The notes beneath the pieces were generated by a model. It saw nothing but the letters and a program-made list of their open reading frames with translations, ran no database searches and was not told the origin of the DNA. Positions 8,819-18,241 of a stretch of 64,000 nucleotides of DNA are shown one piece after another. A program made the translations under genes and the position numbers. Each line of letters begins with the position of its first letter. The stretch's first letter is position 1. The stretch is from Polynucleobacter sp. UK-Kesae-W10 (GTDB taxonomy: Bacteria; Pseudomonadota; Gammaproteobacteria; Burkholderiales; Burkholderiaceae), in assembly GCF_018881575.1 (NCBI RefSeq), contig NZ_JACVQB010000001.1:978986-1042985 (forward strand), written 5' to 3'.

Positions 8819-10024
8819 CTATAGAGACTGTAAGCGTTGTAATGCGGTAGATAAAGTTTGCTCTTGTTTAGCAAAGCAAAAGCGAATGACTCCAGATTCA
8901 GTTGCTTGTTCATAAAACGCGGAGACCGGAATGGCAGCAACGCCGATTTCAGTGGTGAGCCATTTGCAAAAATCAGCCTCATTGAGTTTCGCTTCTGGAA
9001 TGCCTAATGCGGTGTAATCCACGCATTGAAAATAGGTTCCAGGCGTTGGCAACAATTTGAACTGAGTTTTGCTTAGACCATTCCTAAAAAAATCCCGCTT
9101 GGCTTGATAAAAGGCGGGTAGATTTAAATAGTGCGAGGCATCGGATAGGTAAGAAGCCAGCCCATACTGCACAGGTGTATTCACAGTAAATACATTGAAC
9201 TGATGTACCTTACGAAACTCTGCCGTCAGCGAGGCAGGGGCCGCAACATAGCCAATTTTCCAGCCGGTGACATGATAGGTTTTACCAAAGCTAGATATTA
9301 CGAAGCTTCTGGCGGCTAGCTCAGGGTGGGAGGCGACGCTATGGTGCGTGGCGCCGTCATAAACCATATGCTCGTAGACCTCATCACTAAGGATCAAGGT
9401 GGAAGTATTTCTGACTAATTGCGCCAAGCGATCTAGGTCTGATTTCTGCCACACCATACCAGTGGGATTGTGCGGCGTATTGAAGATGAGTAGACGTGTT
9501 TTGGCGTGCACCGCTTTAGCTAATGCATCCCATGGAATATTGTAGGAGGTAACTTGACCTTCTTCATTACGTACCGCATTCAAAGAAACGGCAATTACCT
9601 TGCCACCAGCCAATTCAATCGAGGGCCTGTAACTATCGTAAGCCGGTTCAATAATCACAACTTCATCGCCAGGGCTTACGCAAGACAAAATGGTTGTCAA
9701 AATACCTTGGGTGCCACCAGCGGTAATCGTGATCTCTGATTCAGGATCGTAGTGATGACCGTATAAATGTTTCATTTTCTCTGCGATGCCATTGCGCAGA
9801 TTGGCAATACCAATCATGGGAGGGTATTGATTGTGGTCCGCTAACATGGCCTCATTCACTTGTGTAATGAGATTGCGATCGCAAGCGAAGTCTGGAAAGC
9901 CTTGACCCAAATTAATCGCTTGATGTTTATTAGCAAGTGCGGACATCACGGTAAAAACCGTCGTGCCAACATGCGGTAGACGACTTGGAAAAGTCGGGGT
10001 AGCGAAGGTTTCAGGTGAACTCAT
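8819..10024 (-). CDS. PLP-dependent methionine-type aminotransferase
   Basis: A 401-residue fold-type I aminotransferase, class I/II. The PLP-binding lysine lies in SSFGKTYHVTGWKIGYV near residue 245, NTPHNPTGMVW is near 183, LILSDEVYEHMVYDG is near 212, and the substrate arginine is in SGVIRFCFAK near the C-terminus. It most resembles E. coli YbdL, a methionine/aromatic aminotransferase. Related enzymes use kynurenine or glutamine, so substrate is inferred only. The 89-base gap to divergent yaaA must hold promoters for both directions. Confidence 0.85.
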   Translation of the reverse strand: MSSPETFATPTFPSRLPHVGTTVFTVMSALANKHQAINLGQGFPDFACDRNLITQVNEAMLADHNQYPPMIGIANLRNGIAEKMKHLYGHHYDPESEITITAGGTQGILTTILSCVSPGDEVVIIEPAYDSYRPSIELAGGKVIAVSLNAVRNEEGQVTSYNIPWDALAKAVHAKTRLLIFNTPHNPTGMVWQKSDLDRLAQLVRNTSTLILSDEVYEHMVYDGATHHSVASHPELAARSFVISSFGKTYHVTGWKIGYVAAPASLTAEFRKVHQFNVFTVNTPVQYGLASYLSDASHYLNLPAFYQAKRDFFRNGLSKTQFKLLPTPGTYFQCVDYTALGIPEAKLNEADFCKWLTTEIGVAAIPVSAFYEQATESGVIRFCFAKQEQTLSTALQRLQSL

Positions 10025-10113
10025 AAAAAAGGGCTAAAGGTCTCTAAAAGGCCTTTTAGGCAGATCATTCGGGTAGTCGCTAGAATGGTAAAAATACATA
10101 AACAAATTGTGCC

Positions 10114-10890
10114 ATGCTGATCGTACTTTCTCCTGCTAAATCCTTGGATTACAAGACTCCCGTGAAGGTCAAGGAGCCCACTTTGCCTGAGTTTGTCTCA
10201 GAGTCAGCCAAGTTGATCACGGATCTTAAAAAGCTTGCCCCTCAGGATGTTGCTAAGTTGATGGGTTTATCTGATCAGTTGGCGGTTCTAAACGTAGGCC
10301 GCTATCGCGACTGGTCTAAAAAGTTCACTGAAGAAAACAGCAAACCCGCTATTTATGCTTTTGATGGGGATGTCTACGATGGTTTTGATGTCAAAACCTT
10401 AAATGCAAAGGCTGTGAGCTTTGCGCAAGACCACATTCGTATCTTGTCAGGCCTGTATGGTGCTTTAAGGCCCCTCGATTTAATGCAGGCCTATCGCCTA
10501 GAGATGGGTACCGCCTTCAAGAATGCCCGCGGTAAAGATCTTTATGCGTTTTGGGGTAGCAGGGTGACGCAGTCTTTGAAAAAGGTGCTGGATCAGCAAA
10601 AAAAGCCTTTCCTGCTGAACTTGGCCTCCGAGGAGTATTTCAAGGTACTACAGGCAAAAGACTTGGGTTGCCCGGTGATTTCTCCTGTTTTTCAGGATGC
10701 CAAGGATGGTAAATACAAAATTATCTCTTTTTATGCCAAGCGCGCACGGGGTCTGATGGCGCGGTATGTCGTTGAAAATCGTCTTACCAATCCCGATGAC
10801 TTAAAGGGGTTTAATTTAGATGGATATCGATACTATGCGGCAGAATCGAAGCCCGATAAACCCCTCTTTAGGCGAGCAGAGAAAAAATAA
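10114..10890 (+). CDS. yaaA: peroxide stress protein YaaA (UPF0246)
   Basis: A 258-residue YaaA family protein. Family hallmarks are the start MLIVLSPAKSLDY, the stretch YAFDGDVYDGFD near residue 88, RILSGLYGALRPLDLMQAYRLEMG near 110, and the C-terminal GYRYYAAESKPDKPLFRR. In E. coli, YaaA lowers intracellular free iron under peroxide stress and binds DNA. The stop codon overlaps the next start (TAATG), giving tight coupling to the DUF2863 gene. Confidence 0.93.
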   Translation: MLIVLSPAKSLDYKTPVKVKEPTLPEFVSESAKLITDLKKLAPQDVAKLMGLSDQLAVLNVGRYRDWSKKFTEENSKPAIYAFDGDVYDGFDVKTLNAKAVSFAQDHIRILSGLYGALRPLDLMQAYRLEMGTAFKNARGKDLYAFWGSRVTQSLKKVLDQQKKPFLLNLASEEYFKVLQAKDLGCPVISPVFQDAKDGKYKIISFYAKRARGLMARYVVENRLTNPDDLKGFNLDGYRYYAAESKPDKPLFRRAEKK

Positions 10891-12101
10891 TGGCTGTACA
10901 TCGCACTAAATCATCACAACGCAGTTCACCGGAGGTCGAGAAGCTGGTGGCCGATGCGATTTCTTTGGCAGCCTCGGGAAGTCAGATTGAGGACCGGTTT
11001 TGGGAAGAGCGCTTGAATATCCGCTTAATGCGTTTATTAAAAAGCCAAAATCAAAACGTAATCGATGCGGCGTTGGATCAAACCTTTCGCATTAACACGG
11101 TTGCGTTTGAGGTCTTGGCGGATACCGCAGAAACACTGGCAGAATCACTCAAGATAGAGCATGAAGGTCAAGCCTGGGATGTGTTGCTCATTGCCATGCC
11201 GATCGTTGCGCATACCCGTTATCAAATCCCTTCAGGTCCTTTGCCAGCGGGTATGATTGAATCCACAGCTGCCGCCTTACAAAGCGCTATTGCAGCTACT
11301 GATACGCGCCTTGCAATTGTTCCTTGGCTCTACAGCATTGATCAAATGCCGCACTCCCATTGTCAAACCCGTGTTTTGACCGAAGCTTTGGCTACAGCTG
11401 CTATTTCTACGGCAGATGTGAAGCTGGAGTTGCGCGATATGTCCGAGACAATTGCAGTATTGGCTGATCCTCGATTCATCATTGCCGCTTTAAGTGCGCC
11501 GAGTGGCTCTCCGATTTTTAAGTGGCAGGAAGAATCACCCGCTCGCCAAGAGCGTGGAGTGAGTTTGATTGGTTGGCAAAATGCAATGCAAGAACCGATT
11601 GCTACTTTATTACCAGGTTGTGAATTTGAGCTGCTTTTGCCAGAAGCTTATTTCACGAACTGTCGTTTGGCTGATAAGCATGTACGCCCTTTAAGTATTC
11701 GTGCAGCTGTGAATTTTCTTGAGAGTACGCTGGGTATATTGCCTGCGGGACTATCTTGTGTCGTTGGTGCTTTTGGGGAAGAGCAGGCTGATGAGTACCG
11801 CATCTCATTTAGTGCCAAAGGCTCGAGTGAGGTGATGTATGGGGTTATTTGGCCACTATACGATCGCGAAAGTGTTTCCAGTGATGCACTCAATGATTTA
11901 TCTGACGACGAAAGCCCAATCAAAAAGATCTGTGATGCTTTGCATGATGCTGGCGTTGAGGATGTATTCCGTCATGCGATGCTCTTTGATCCAGAGTTAT
12001 GTGATGATTGTGGCGCACCTTTATTCCCGGACCGCTCAGGGGAGGCGGTGCATGCAGAGATGCCTGAAGACACGCCAACTCAGCAACCTTTATTTCACTG
12101 A
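10890..12101 (+). CDS. DUF2863 family protein
   Basis: A 403-residue cytoplasmic protein that I recognise as the betaproteobacterial DUF2863 family, for which no function is established. Visible features are an N-terminal RSSPEVEKLVADAISLAASGSQIEDRFWEE-type segment (about residues 12-41), no membrane segment, and a C-terminal double-cysteine element FDPELCDDCGAPLFPD that could bind a metal. The 1-base overlap with yaaA suggests co-translation. A strong terminator follows. Confidence 0.75.
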   Translation: MAVHRTKSSQRSSPEVEKLVADAISLAASGSQIEDRFWEERLNIRLMRLLKSQNQNVIDAALDQTFRINTVAFEVLADTAETLAESLKIEHEGQAWDVLLIAMPIVAHTRYQIPSGPLPAGMIESTAAALQSAIAATDTRLAIVPWLYSIDQMPHSHCQTRVLTEALATAAISTADVKLELRDMSETIAVLADPRFIIAALSAPSGSPIFKWQEESPARQERGVSLIGWQNAMQEPIATLLPGCEFELLLPEAYFTNCRLADKHVRPLSIRAAVNFLESTLGILPAGLSCVVGAFGEEQADEYRISFSAKGSSEVMYGVIWPLYDRESVSSDALNDLSDDESPIKKICDALHDAGVEDVFRHAMLFDPELCDDCGAPLFPDRSGEAVHAEMPEDTPTQQPLFH

Positions 12102-12117
12102 GCAGAACATAAAAAAA

Positions 12118-12140
12118 GCCGAGAAATTCTCGGCTTTTTT
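12118..12140. terminator. bidirectional intrinsic terminator between DUF2863 gene and the opposite-strand gene
   Basis: GCCGAGAA and TTCTCGGC form a perfect stem (12118-12134) around one base. The stem is followed on the plus strand by six T and preceded by a run of A, so it can stop transcription in both directions. It lies between converging genes ending at 12101 and 12160. Confidence 0.9.
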
Positions 12141-12159
12141 GTTGCAACATGTTCAGAAA

Positions 12160-12534
12160 TTAGTTCTGCACAAACGGCTCCGCACCAGCAAAAAGGTGAG
12201 GTAATTTACCGGCTTTCATTTCTGCTGTTTGGCAGAAATCAGCAAGTCTTACCCCAGCTTTGATGTTAAAGAGCATCGCTTTGTTACCCAGCACAACGAG
12301 GTCGTGACCGCTGTTCATGTTTTTGTAACGCAAGCTACCAGGCAAGGAAGTCTGGCGATCTAAATCATAGGTTCTAGATTCCCAAGTTAAGCGAACTTTC
12401 TCGGTAGTGCCAGAGGTCTTGAACTGTTTACTATCGCTGCAGGTCCAAGTAAATACTTCTTCATCCGCACTTGCGCTTGTAACGCCTGATAGGCATGCAA
12501 GTGCAAGAGAGATAGTGAGAAGGGTTTTCTTCAT
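12160..12534 (-). CDS. small secreted protein of unknown function
   Basis: A 124-residue protein starting MKKTLLTISLALACLSG, with a clear signal peptide and probable cleavage after SASA near residue 23. The frame can be extended two codons to a TTG, but the ATG at 12534 has an AAGGA box 9-10 bases upstream. The mature part has two cysteines (TWTCSDSKQF and ADFCQTAEM) that could form a disulfide, and beta-rich sequence that looks like a small periplasmic or lysozyme-inhibitor-like (MliC-type) barrel. That likeness is an impression, not a firm match. It follows mdh by 22 bases. Confidence 0.7.
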   Translation of the reverse strand: MKKTLLTISLALACLSGVTSASADEEVFTWTCSDSKQFKTSGTTEKVRLTWESRTYDLDRQTSLPGSLRYKNMNSGHDLVVLGNKAMLFNIKAGVRLADFCQTAEMKAGKLPHLFAGAEPFVQN

Positions 12535-12556
12535 GTGCAATTTTTCCTTGAGGGGA

Positions 12557-13546
12557 TTAAGGGAGCAAATGCTTTACGCCAGCTTGCTCTTCGAGCAATT
12601 CATTCAAGGTGTGAGTCATGCGCTCGCGAGAGAACTCGTCGATCTCCAAACCTTCAACCATTTTGTACTCGCCGTTTTCGCAAACTACTGGGAAGCCATA
12701 GATAACTTCTGCAGGGATGCCGTATTCGCCTTTAGAAGGAATACCCATGGTGACCCATTTGCCATTCGTTCCAAGAACCCAATCATGAATGTGATCGATA
12801 GCTGCGTTCGCTGCTGAAGCTGCTGAAGACAGGCCGCGCGCATCAATGATCGCTGCACCACGCTTACCAACGGTTGGAATAAATACATCTTTGTTCCACG
12901 CTGCATCATTGATTTCATCTTTCACAGACTTGCCATCAACGGTAGCAAAGCGATAGTCAGGATACATAGTTGGGCTGTGGTTACCCCAAACAACCAACTT
13001 CTCGATACCAGCAACGGGTTTGTTTAACTTAGTAGCCAATTGTGAGAGCGCGCGATTGTGGTCAAGACGTAACATCGCTGTAAAGTTTTTCGCAGGAATA
13101 TCTGGTGCGGACTTCATGGCGATGTAAGCATTGGTATTTGCTGGGTTACCAACTACCAATACCTTGACTGTCTTCTTAGCAACCGCATTCAATGCTTTAC
13201 CTTGAGCAGTGAAGATTTGTGCATTTGCGGAGAGCAAGTCTTTGCGTTCCATGCCAGGACCACGTGGACGTGCGCCGACCAAAAGGGCAACATCGATGTC
13301 TTTAAATGCGGTCAATGGGTCAGAGTGTGCTGTAACACCAGCCAACAATGGGAATGCACAGTCTTCGAGTTCCATGATCACGCCGCCGAGTGCTTTTTGA
13401 GCTTTTTCGTCCGGAATTTCAAGCAATTGCAAGATAACGGGCTGATCTTTGCCCAAAAGGTCGCCATTGGCGATACGGAAAAGAAGGGAATATCCGATTT
13501 GACCGGCTGCACCGGTTACGGCGACACGCATTGGGGCTTTTGCCAT
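12557..13546 (-). CDS. mdh: malate dehydrogenase
   Basis: A 329-residue NAD-dependent malate dehydrogenase of the TCA cycle, of the type related to cytosolic/Thermus MDH. NAD binding is at [17 protein letters not shown] (residues 9-25). The substrate arginines are in [15 protein letters not shown] near residues 92-106. The catalytic Asp/His pair is in [13 protein letters not shown] near 163 and [12 protein letters not shown] near 187. It is divergent from the GntR regulator gene, and the palindrome at 13644-13657 lies about 100 bases upstream of its start, so it is probably regulated by that protein together with the TCA genes on the other side. Confidence 0.97.
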   Translation of the reverse strand: MAKAPMRVAVTGAAGQIGYSLLFRIANGDLLGKDQPVILQLLEIPDEKAQKALGGVIMELEDCAFPLLAGVTAHSDPLTAFKDIDVALLVGARPRGPGMERKDLLSANAQIFTAQGKALNAVAKKTVKVLVVGNPANTNAYIAMKSAPDIPAKNFTAMLRLDHNRALSQLATKLNKPVAGIEKLVVWGNHSPTMYPDYRFATVDGKSVKDEINDAAWNKDVFIPTVGKRGAAIIDARGLSSAASAANAAIDHIHDWVLGTNGKWVTMGIPSKGEYGIPAEVIYGFPVVCENGEYKMVEGLEIDEFSRERMTHTLNELLEEQAGVKHLLP

Positions 13547-13643
13547 TGCTGATAACTCCAGAGGAAGGTTAGTAGGTTAAATAAAGAAAACTTTTCTATT
13601 ATCCATTCAAGTGTATGGACTTTCGCTTTACACTGTCAATGAT

Positions 13644-13657
13644 GTCTTATATAAGAC
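13644..13657. promoter_or_regulatory. perfect 14-bp palindrome, probable GntR operator
   Basis: GTCTTAT is followed directly by ATAAGAC, a perfect inverted repeat in the 152-base divergent region between mdh and the GntR regulator. Size, symmetry and the GT...AC ends fit operators of the HutC/UTRA subfamily of GntR proteins. I did not find a second copy upstream of sdhC or gltA by eye. Autoregulation plus control of mdh is the simplest reading. Confidence 0.65.
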
Positions 13658-13698
13658 TAGAATTACCCTGAATTTTATCGAATTGATTTCTTGATGGA

Positions 13699-14442
13699 GT
13701 GAATTTGTCAGAAGTGAACTTGCCTATTGCCTCATTTAGCCCTCTGTATGAACAGATTAAGGCGATGATTTTGGCTAGCCTGCAGGCCTCAGAATGGCTT
13801 CCGGGAGAGGCTATTCCCAGTGAAATGGAGTTGGCAGCACGTTATGCGGTGAGTCAGGGCACGGTTCGCAAGGCGATTGACGAGCTTGCATCCCAAAATC
13901 TATTGGTCCGCCGGCAGGGTAAAGGCACTTTTGTGGCAACCCATCAAGAAGATGACTGGCAGTACCGTTTTTTACGCCTAGCCCCCGATTCCGGGGAGAA
14001 ATTTCATCTGACCACCCAATTTTTAAGCTGCGAAAAGACCAAGGCTAAGGCCTACGTCGCTGATTTGCTTAAATTAAAGGCAGGTGACCCCATTATTCAC
14101 ATTGACCGCGTTCAGAGCTTTGCGGGCAAACCCATTGTTTATGAAGAGATTTTTCTGCCGGGAGTGCGTTTTAAAGGCTTAGACTTAGAGGCCTTACATG
14201 CCTGGCACGGTCCGGTATATGCCTTCTACGAGAGCCAGTACGCGACGCACATGGTGAGGGCAGAAGAAAAGATTAAGGCTGTTGCTGCTGATGAGGTCTT
14301 GGCCAAGCATTTGCATTTAGCCCTAGGTGCGCCATTGCTCTCAGTAGAGCGGGTGGCATTTACCTACGGGAATAAACCAGTAGAAATTCGTCACGCAAGG
14401 TATGACACTACTGAACAGCACTACGAAAACAAGTTGAACTGA
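13699..14442 (+). CDS. GntR-family transcriptional regulator with UTRA domain
   Basis: A 247-residue regulator. The N-terminal winged helix (about residues 12-75) has LYEQIKAMIL, GEAIPSEMELAARYAVSQGTV and RKAIDELASQNLLVRRQGKGTFVA, the classic GntR DNA-binding pattern. The C-terminal UTRA/HutC ligand domain (about 85-240) includes the stretch VDRVQSFAGKPIVYEE-like and SVERVAFTYGNKPVEIRHARY. The start used is GTG at 13699; a TTG two codons later is also possible. It sits between divergent mdh and downstream sdhCDAB, so a TCA-cycle regulator responding to a carboxylate is likely but inferred. Confidence 0.88.
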   Translation: MNLSEVNLPIASFSPLYEQIKAMILASLQASEWLPGEAIPSEMELAARYAVSQGTVRKAIDELASQNLLVRRQGKGTFVATHQEDDWQYRFLRLAPDSGEKFHLTTQFLSCEKTKAKAYVADLLKLKAGDPIIHIDRVQSFAGKPIVYEEIFLPGVRFKGLDLEALHAWHGPVYAFYESQYATHMVRAEEKIKAVAADEVLAKHLHLALGAPLLSVERVAFTYGNKPVEIRHARYDTTEQHYENKLN

Positions 14443-14573
14443 TTTATCCGTTAAAACCCCTATTTAACCCTTATAAACACGTAAAAATCCCCACCACCCC
14501 TAAGGTTTCCAATAGAATATGTTGCGACACAACAAAGTCATACTGAACCTCCACCTAACGATAGAGATTGCCC

Positions 14574-14993
14574 ATGGTTGATGCACAGCAAAACGTAAAA
14601 AAAGATAGACCGGTTTATCGAAACATTGGTCTTGCCCAGTTGGTGAAATACCGCCTTCCTTGGGCCGGTAAAGTTTCCATTCTTCACCGTATTAGTGGGG
14701 CAGTATTGTTCCTCTTGTTACCTTTCATTTTGTATCTCTTTGATCAGAGTCTTGCCTCTGAGTTGAGCTACCAACAGTTTCAGGCTTTCACTGGCAATGT
14801 ATTGGTCAAGATTATTTGTCTTGGTTTGATCTGGTGTTTCTTACACCACTTCTGTGCTGGTATCCGCTACCTCTTGCTTGATTTAGAAATCGGCGTAGAA
14901 AAGTCAGAGTCCAATCGTTCAGCCATCGTTGTATTGGTTGTTGGAATCGCCCTGACTGCAGTAGTGGGTCTTAAATTATTCGGCTTGTACTAA
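14574..14993 (+). CDS. sdhC: succinate dehydrogenase cytochrome b556 subunit
   Basis: A 139-residue membrane anchor of complex II. RPVYRNIGLAQLVKYRLPW lies at the N-terminus, the signature HRISGAVLFLLLPF is near residue 41, and HHFCAGIRYLLLD, with the haem b histidine, is near 92. Three transmembrane helices are visible. A TTG two codons upstream keeps the frame open, but the ATG at 14574 is the better start. It is the first gene of sdhCDAB-sdhE; the 131-base gap behind the GntR gene must hold the operon promoter. Confidence 0.94.
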   Translation: MVDAQQNVKKDRPVYRNIGLAQLVKYRLPWAGKVSILHRISGAVLFLLLPFILYLFDQSLASELSYQQFQAFTGNVLVKIICLGLIWCFLHHFCAGIRYLLLDLEIGVEKSESNRSAIVVLVVGIALTAVVGLKLFGLY

Positions 14994-15017
14994 GCGCTTC
15001 ACACTTAAGGAAATTTC

Positions 15018-15383
15018 ATGCCTATTTATCAAATTGGACCAAAGCGCTTAGTAGTAGGCGCTCATTACGGCCTCAAAGAGTGGATCATTCAGCGTATTAC
15101 CGCGATTGTGATGGTGGTATTTACCGTTGTTCTGTTGGTTGACTACTGCATCACTGGTAGCGCTACCTACGAGGGCTGGTCTGGCCTCTTTAGCAACCAG
15201 TTGATGAAGCTCTTGACCTTATTGGCCTTGTTTAGCCTGTTCTATCACGCCTGGATTGGCGTGCGTGACATCTGGATGGATTACATCAAGCCCGTCAGTA
15301 TTCGTTTAACACTGCAAGTGTTGACTGTTCTGTATCTCGTAGCCTGTGCGGCCTATGCCGTACAAATTTTGTGGAAAGTGTAA
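15018..15383 (+). CDS. sdhD: succinate dehydrogenase membrane anchor subunit
   Basis: A 121-residue three-helix membrane anchor, MPIYQIGPKRLVVGAHYGLKEW at the start (first 22 residues abbreviated as MPIYQIGPKR then GLKEW). HAWIGVRDIWMDYI near residue 80 carries the haem and quinone-site residues (His, Arg, Asp, Tyr) conserved in SdhD. It lies 24 bases after sdhC with AAGG as ribosome site and directly precedes sdhA. With SdhC it binds haem b and ubiquinone and anchors the SdhAB catalytic part. Confidence 0.93.
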   Translation: MPIYQIGPKRLVVGAHYGLKEWIIQRITAIVMVVFTVVLLVDYCITGSATYEGWSGLFSNQLMKLLTLLALFSLFYHAWIGVRDIWMDYIKPVSIRLTLQVLTVLYLVACAAYAVQILWKV

Positions 15384-15387
15384 TTCG

Positions 15388-17166
15388 ATGACTGCAATTC
15401 AAAAATCATTGCCACGCCGCCGTTTTGATGCGGTGATTGTTGGTGCGGGTGGTTCAGGTATGCGCGCTTCGTTGCAATTAGCGGAAGCTGGCTTGAACGT
15501 TGCTGTATTAACTAAAGTATTCCCAACACGTTCACACACAGTTGCTGCGCAGGGTGGTATCGGCGCCTCATTGGGCAATATGAGTGAAGACAATTGGCAC
15601 TATCACTTTTACGACACCATCAAAGGATCTGACTGGTTAGGTGACCAGGACGTGATCGAATTTATGTGTCGTGAAGCTCCAAAAGTAGTTTATGAGTTAG
15701 AGCACTTTGGTATGCCGTTTGACCGCAACCCAGATGGCACGATTTATCAGCGTCCATTCGGTGGTCACACTGCAAACTATGGTGAAAAGCCAGTACAACG
15801 TGCTTGTGCTGCAGCTGACCGTACCGGTCACGCAATGTTGCACACACTGTATCAACGTAACGTGCGTGCGAAAACCAACTTCTTCGTGGAGTGGTTGGCG
15901 CTGGACTTGATTCGTGATGATGAGGGCGATGTAGTTGGTGTGACTGCCCTTGAAATGGAAACTGGCCAGGTTTACATCTTGGAAGCCAAGATTGTGATGT
16001 TAGCTACTGGTGGTGCAGGCCGTATTTGGGATGCATCTACTAACGCATTTATTAATACCGGCGACGGCATGGGCTTAGCTGCTCGTGCAGGCATTCCATT
16101 AGAAGATATGGAGTTCTGGCAATTCCACCCAACTGGCGTAGCTGGTGCGGGCGTATTGTTGACAGAAGGTTGCCGTGGTGAAGGCGGTATTCTGCGTAAT
16201 AAAGATGGTGAGCGTTTCATGGAACGTTATGCACCAACATTAAAAGATTTGGCTCCACGCGATTTCGTATCACGCTCTATGGACCAAGAAATTAAAGAAG
16301 GGCGCGGTTGTGGTCCTAATGGTGACTATGTGGTGCTTGATTTGACCCACATTGGCGCCGACACCATCATGAAGCGCTTGCCTTCTGTCTATGAGATTGG
16401 TATTAACTTTGCAAACGTTGACGTTACCAAAGAGCCAATTCCAGTAGTGCCAACGATTCACTATCAGATGGGCGGTATTCCAACCAACATCAATGGTCAA
16501 GTTGTGGTGCCAGGTAATGGCAAGCACAACGAAGTGATCAATGGCTTGTACGCTATCGGTGAGTGCTCATGCGTTTCTGTACACGGTGCAAACCGCCTCG
16601 GTACAAACTCGTTGCTCGATCTCTTGGTATTTGGTCGTGCAGCAGGCAACCACATTGTTGGCTTGAATTTGAAGAATCGTGAATTTAAGAAATTACCTGC
16701 CAATGCTGGCCAACAAACCTTAGAGCGCATTGCCAAGTTGGATAACTCCACTTCTGGTGAGTACGCGCAAGACGTTGCAAATGACATTCGTAAAACGATG
16801 CAGAAATACGCTGGCGTATTCCGCAATCAAGAGTTGATGGACGAAGGTGTTCGTCAAATGGCGAAATTGACTGAGCGTGCGAAGAATCTCTGGGTTAAAG
16901 ACAAGTCTGAAATTTTCAATACAGCACGTATTGAAGCTTTGGAAGTGGCTAACTTGGTTGAGACTGCAAATGCAACCATGATTTCTGCGGCAGCTCGTAA
17001 AGAAAGTCGCGGTGCTCACTCTCATGATGATCACCCACATCGTGATGATGACAACTGGATGAAGCACACGCTTTGGTACAGCGAAGGTAATCGCTTGGAC
17101 TACAAGCCAGTCCAATTGAAGCCATTAACTGTTGATTCAGTTCCTCCAAAAGAACGTACTTTCTAA
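15388..17166 (+). CDS. sdhA: succinate dehydrogenase flavoprotein subunit
   Basis: A 592-residue FAD subunit that oxidises succinate to fumarate. The FAD-binding motif VGAGGSGMRASLQLAEAG is near residue 20. FPTRSHTVAAQGGIGAS near 46 contains the histidine that carries covalent FAD. HPTGVAGAGVLLTEGCRGEGG near 246 and a catalytic arginine segment RDFVSRSMDQEI near 290 are present. An extended frame starts at 15346 inside sdhD; the ATG at 15388, 4 bases after the sdhD stop, fits the family N-terminus. A His/Asp-rich patch (SHDDHPHRDDD) near residue 550 is typical of proteobacterial SdhA. Confidence 0.97.
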   Translation: MTAIQKSLPRRRFDAVIVGAGGSGMRASLQLAEAGLNVAVLTKVFPTRSHTVAAQGGIGASLGNMSEDNWHYHFYDTIKGSDWLGDQDVIEFMCREAPKVVYELEHFGMPFDRNPDGTIYQRPFGGHTANYGEKPVQRACAAADRTGHAMLHTLYQRNVRAKTNFFVEWLALDLIRDDEGDVVGVTALEMETGQVYILEAKIVMLATGGAGRIWDASTNAFINTGDGMGLAARAGIPLEDMEFWQFHPTGVAGAGVLLTEGCRGEGGILRNKDGERFMERYAPTLKDLAPRDFVSRSMDQEIKEGRGCGPNGDYVVLDLTHIGADTIMKRLPSVYEIGINFANVDVTKEPIPVVPTIHYQMGGIPTNINGQVVVPGNGKHNEVINGLYAIGECSCVSVHGANRLGTNSLLDLLVFGRAAGNHIVGLNLKNREFKKLPANAGQQTLERIAKLDNSTSGEYAQDVANDIRKTMQKYAGVFRNQELMDEGVRQMAKLTERAKNLWVKDKSEIFNTARIEALEVANLVETANATMISAAARKESRGAHSHDDHPHRDDDNWMKHTLWYSEGNRLDYKPVQLKPLTVDSVPPKERTF

Positions 17167-17182
17167 GCAAGAGAGATAGAAG

Positions 17183-17887
17183 ATGAGTGATATCCGTATA
17201 TTCGAAATTTACCGCTACGATCCAGATGTCGATGCAGCTCCACGCATGCAGCGCTATGAGTTAGAACTCACTGGTGAGCGTATGTTGTTGGACGCGTTGA
17301 TTTCTTTGAAGAAGCAGGACGAAACCATTTCTTACCGTCGCTCATGCCGTGAAGGCGTGTGCGGTTCAGACGCGATGAACATCAACGGTAAAAACGGTTT
17401 GGCCTGTTTGACCAATATGTTGACTTTGCCTAAGGTCATCACATTGCGCCCATTGCCTGGCTTGCCAGTTGTGCGTGATTTGATTGTCGACATGACATTG
17501 TTCTTCAAACAGTATTTGTCTATCAAGCCTTACTTGGTAAATGACAATCCACCACCAGAAAAAGAGCGTTTACAAAGCCCTGAAGAGCGTGAAGAGTTGA
17601 ACGGTCTTTATGAGTGCATCTTGTGCGCCTCTTGCTCAACTTCTTGCCCATCTTTCTGGTGGAACCCAGATAAGTTCGTGGGACCTGCTGGTTTGTTGCA
17701 AGCCTATCGCTTTATTGCTGATAGCCGTGATGAAGAAACCGCGCAGCGCTTGGATAACTTAGAGGATCCATACCGCTTGTTCCGTTGCCACACCATCATG
17801 AATTGCGTGGATGTATGTCCTAAGCATTTGAATCCGACCAAGGCAATTGGAAAGATCAAGGAGTTGATGGTTCGCAGGGCAGTATGA
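17183..17887 (+). CDS. sdhB: succinate dehydrogenase iron-sulfur subunit
   Basis: A 234-residue iron-sulfur subunit with the [2Fe-2S] ligands in [26 protein letters not shown] sequence (about residues 54-75), and the [4Fe-4S] and [3Fe-4S] ligands in [17 protein letters not shown] (about 145-161) and [17 protein letters not shown] (about 202-218). It carries electrons from SdhA FAD to ubiquinone. Its stop overlaps the sdhE start by 4 bases. Confidence 0.97.
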   Translation: MSDIRIFEIYRYDPDVDAAPRMQRYELELTGERMLLDALISLKKQDETISYRRSCREGVCGSDAMNINGKNGLACLTNMLTLPKVITLRPLPGLPVVRDLIVDMTLFFKQYLSIKPYLVNDNPPPEKERLQSPEEREELNGLYECILCASCSTSCPSFWWNPDKFVGPAGLLQAYRFIADSRDEETAQRLDNLEDPYRLFRCHTIMNCVDVCPKHLNPTKAIGKIKELMVRRAV

Positions 17888-18153
17888 CCCTCGGAAACGC
17901 AGAGTTATATCGTTTAAAGAGTGATGCTCGCAGGGGCTTACTAGAGAACGATTTAATTCTGCAACGTTTCTTTGAGCGTTACGGCACTCAACTAAGCGTG
18001 GAAGATGGAAAAGTATTGAGCCAGTTGCTTGCGCTTGACGATAACGATTTAATGGATTTGTTAATCGGTCGGAAAGACGAAGTGGCTGGTCATGAAAAGG
18101 AGATGCAGTCTGACTCCTTTAAAGCGGTTTTACAAAAGCTGAGAGAGAAGTAA
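17884..18153 (+). CDS. sdhE: FAD assembly factor SdhE
   Basis: An 89-residue SdhE/YgfY family protein needed for covalent flavinylation of SdhA. It shows the conserved [15 protein letters not shown] motif (RRGxxExD, residues 12-18) and the C-terminal [14 protein letters not shown] stretch. The ATGA overlap with sdhB and the position right after the sdh genes support the call. Confidence 0.92.
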   Translation: MTLGNAELYRLKSDARRGLLENDLILQRFFERYGTQLSVEDGKVLSQLLALDDNDLMDLLIGRKDEVAGHEKEMQSDSFKAVLQKLREK

Positions 18154-18241
18154 GTAAAAATCAGCCTTTTGGTGCAGTGGTTGCGTAAGCGTGTGATCGA
18201 ATAGTGTATTAATCATAATTTTGAATGACTAAGGATTAGAA

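Noticed and set aside
16720..17115. 131-codon minus-strand open frame inside sdhA
   Set aside because: Antisense to conserved sdhA codons; sequence shows no protein family features.
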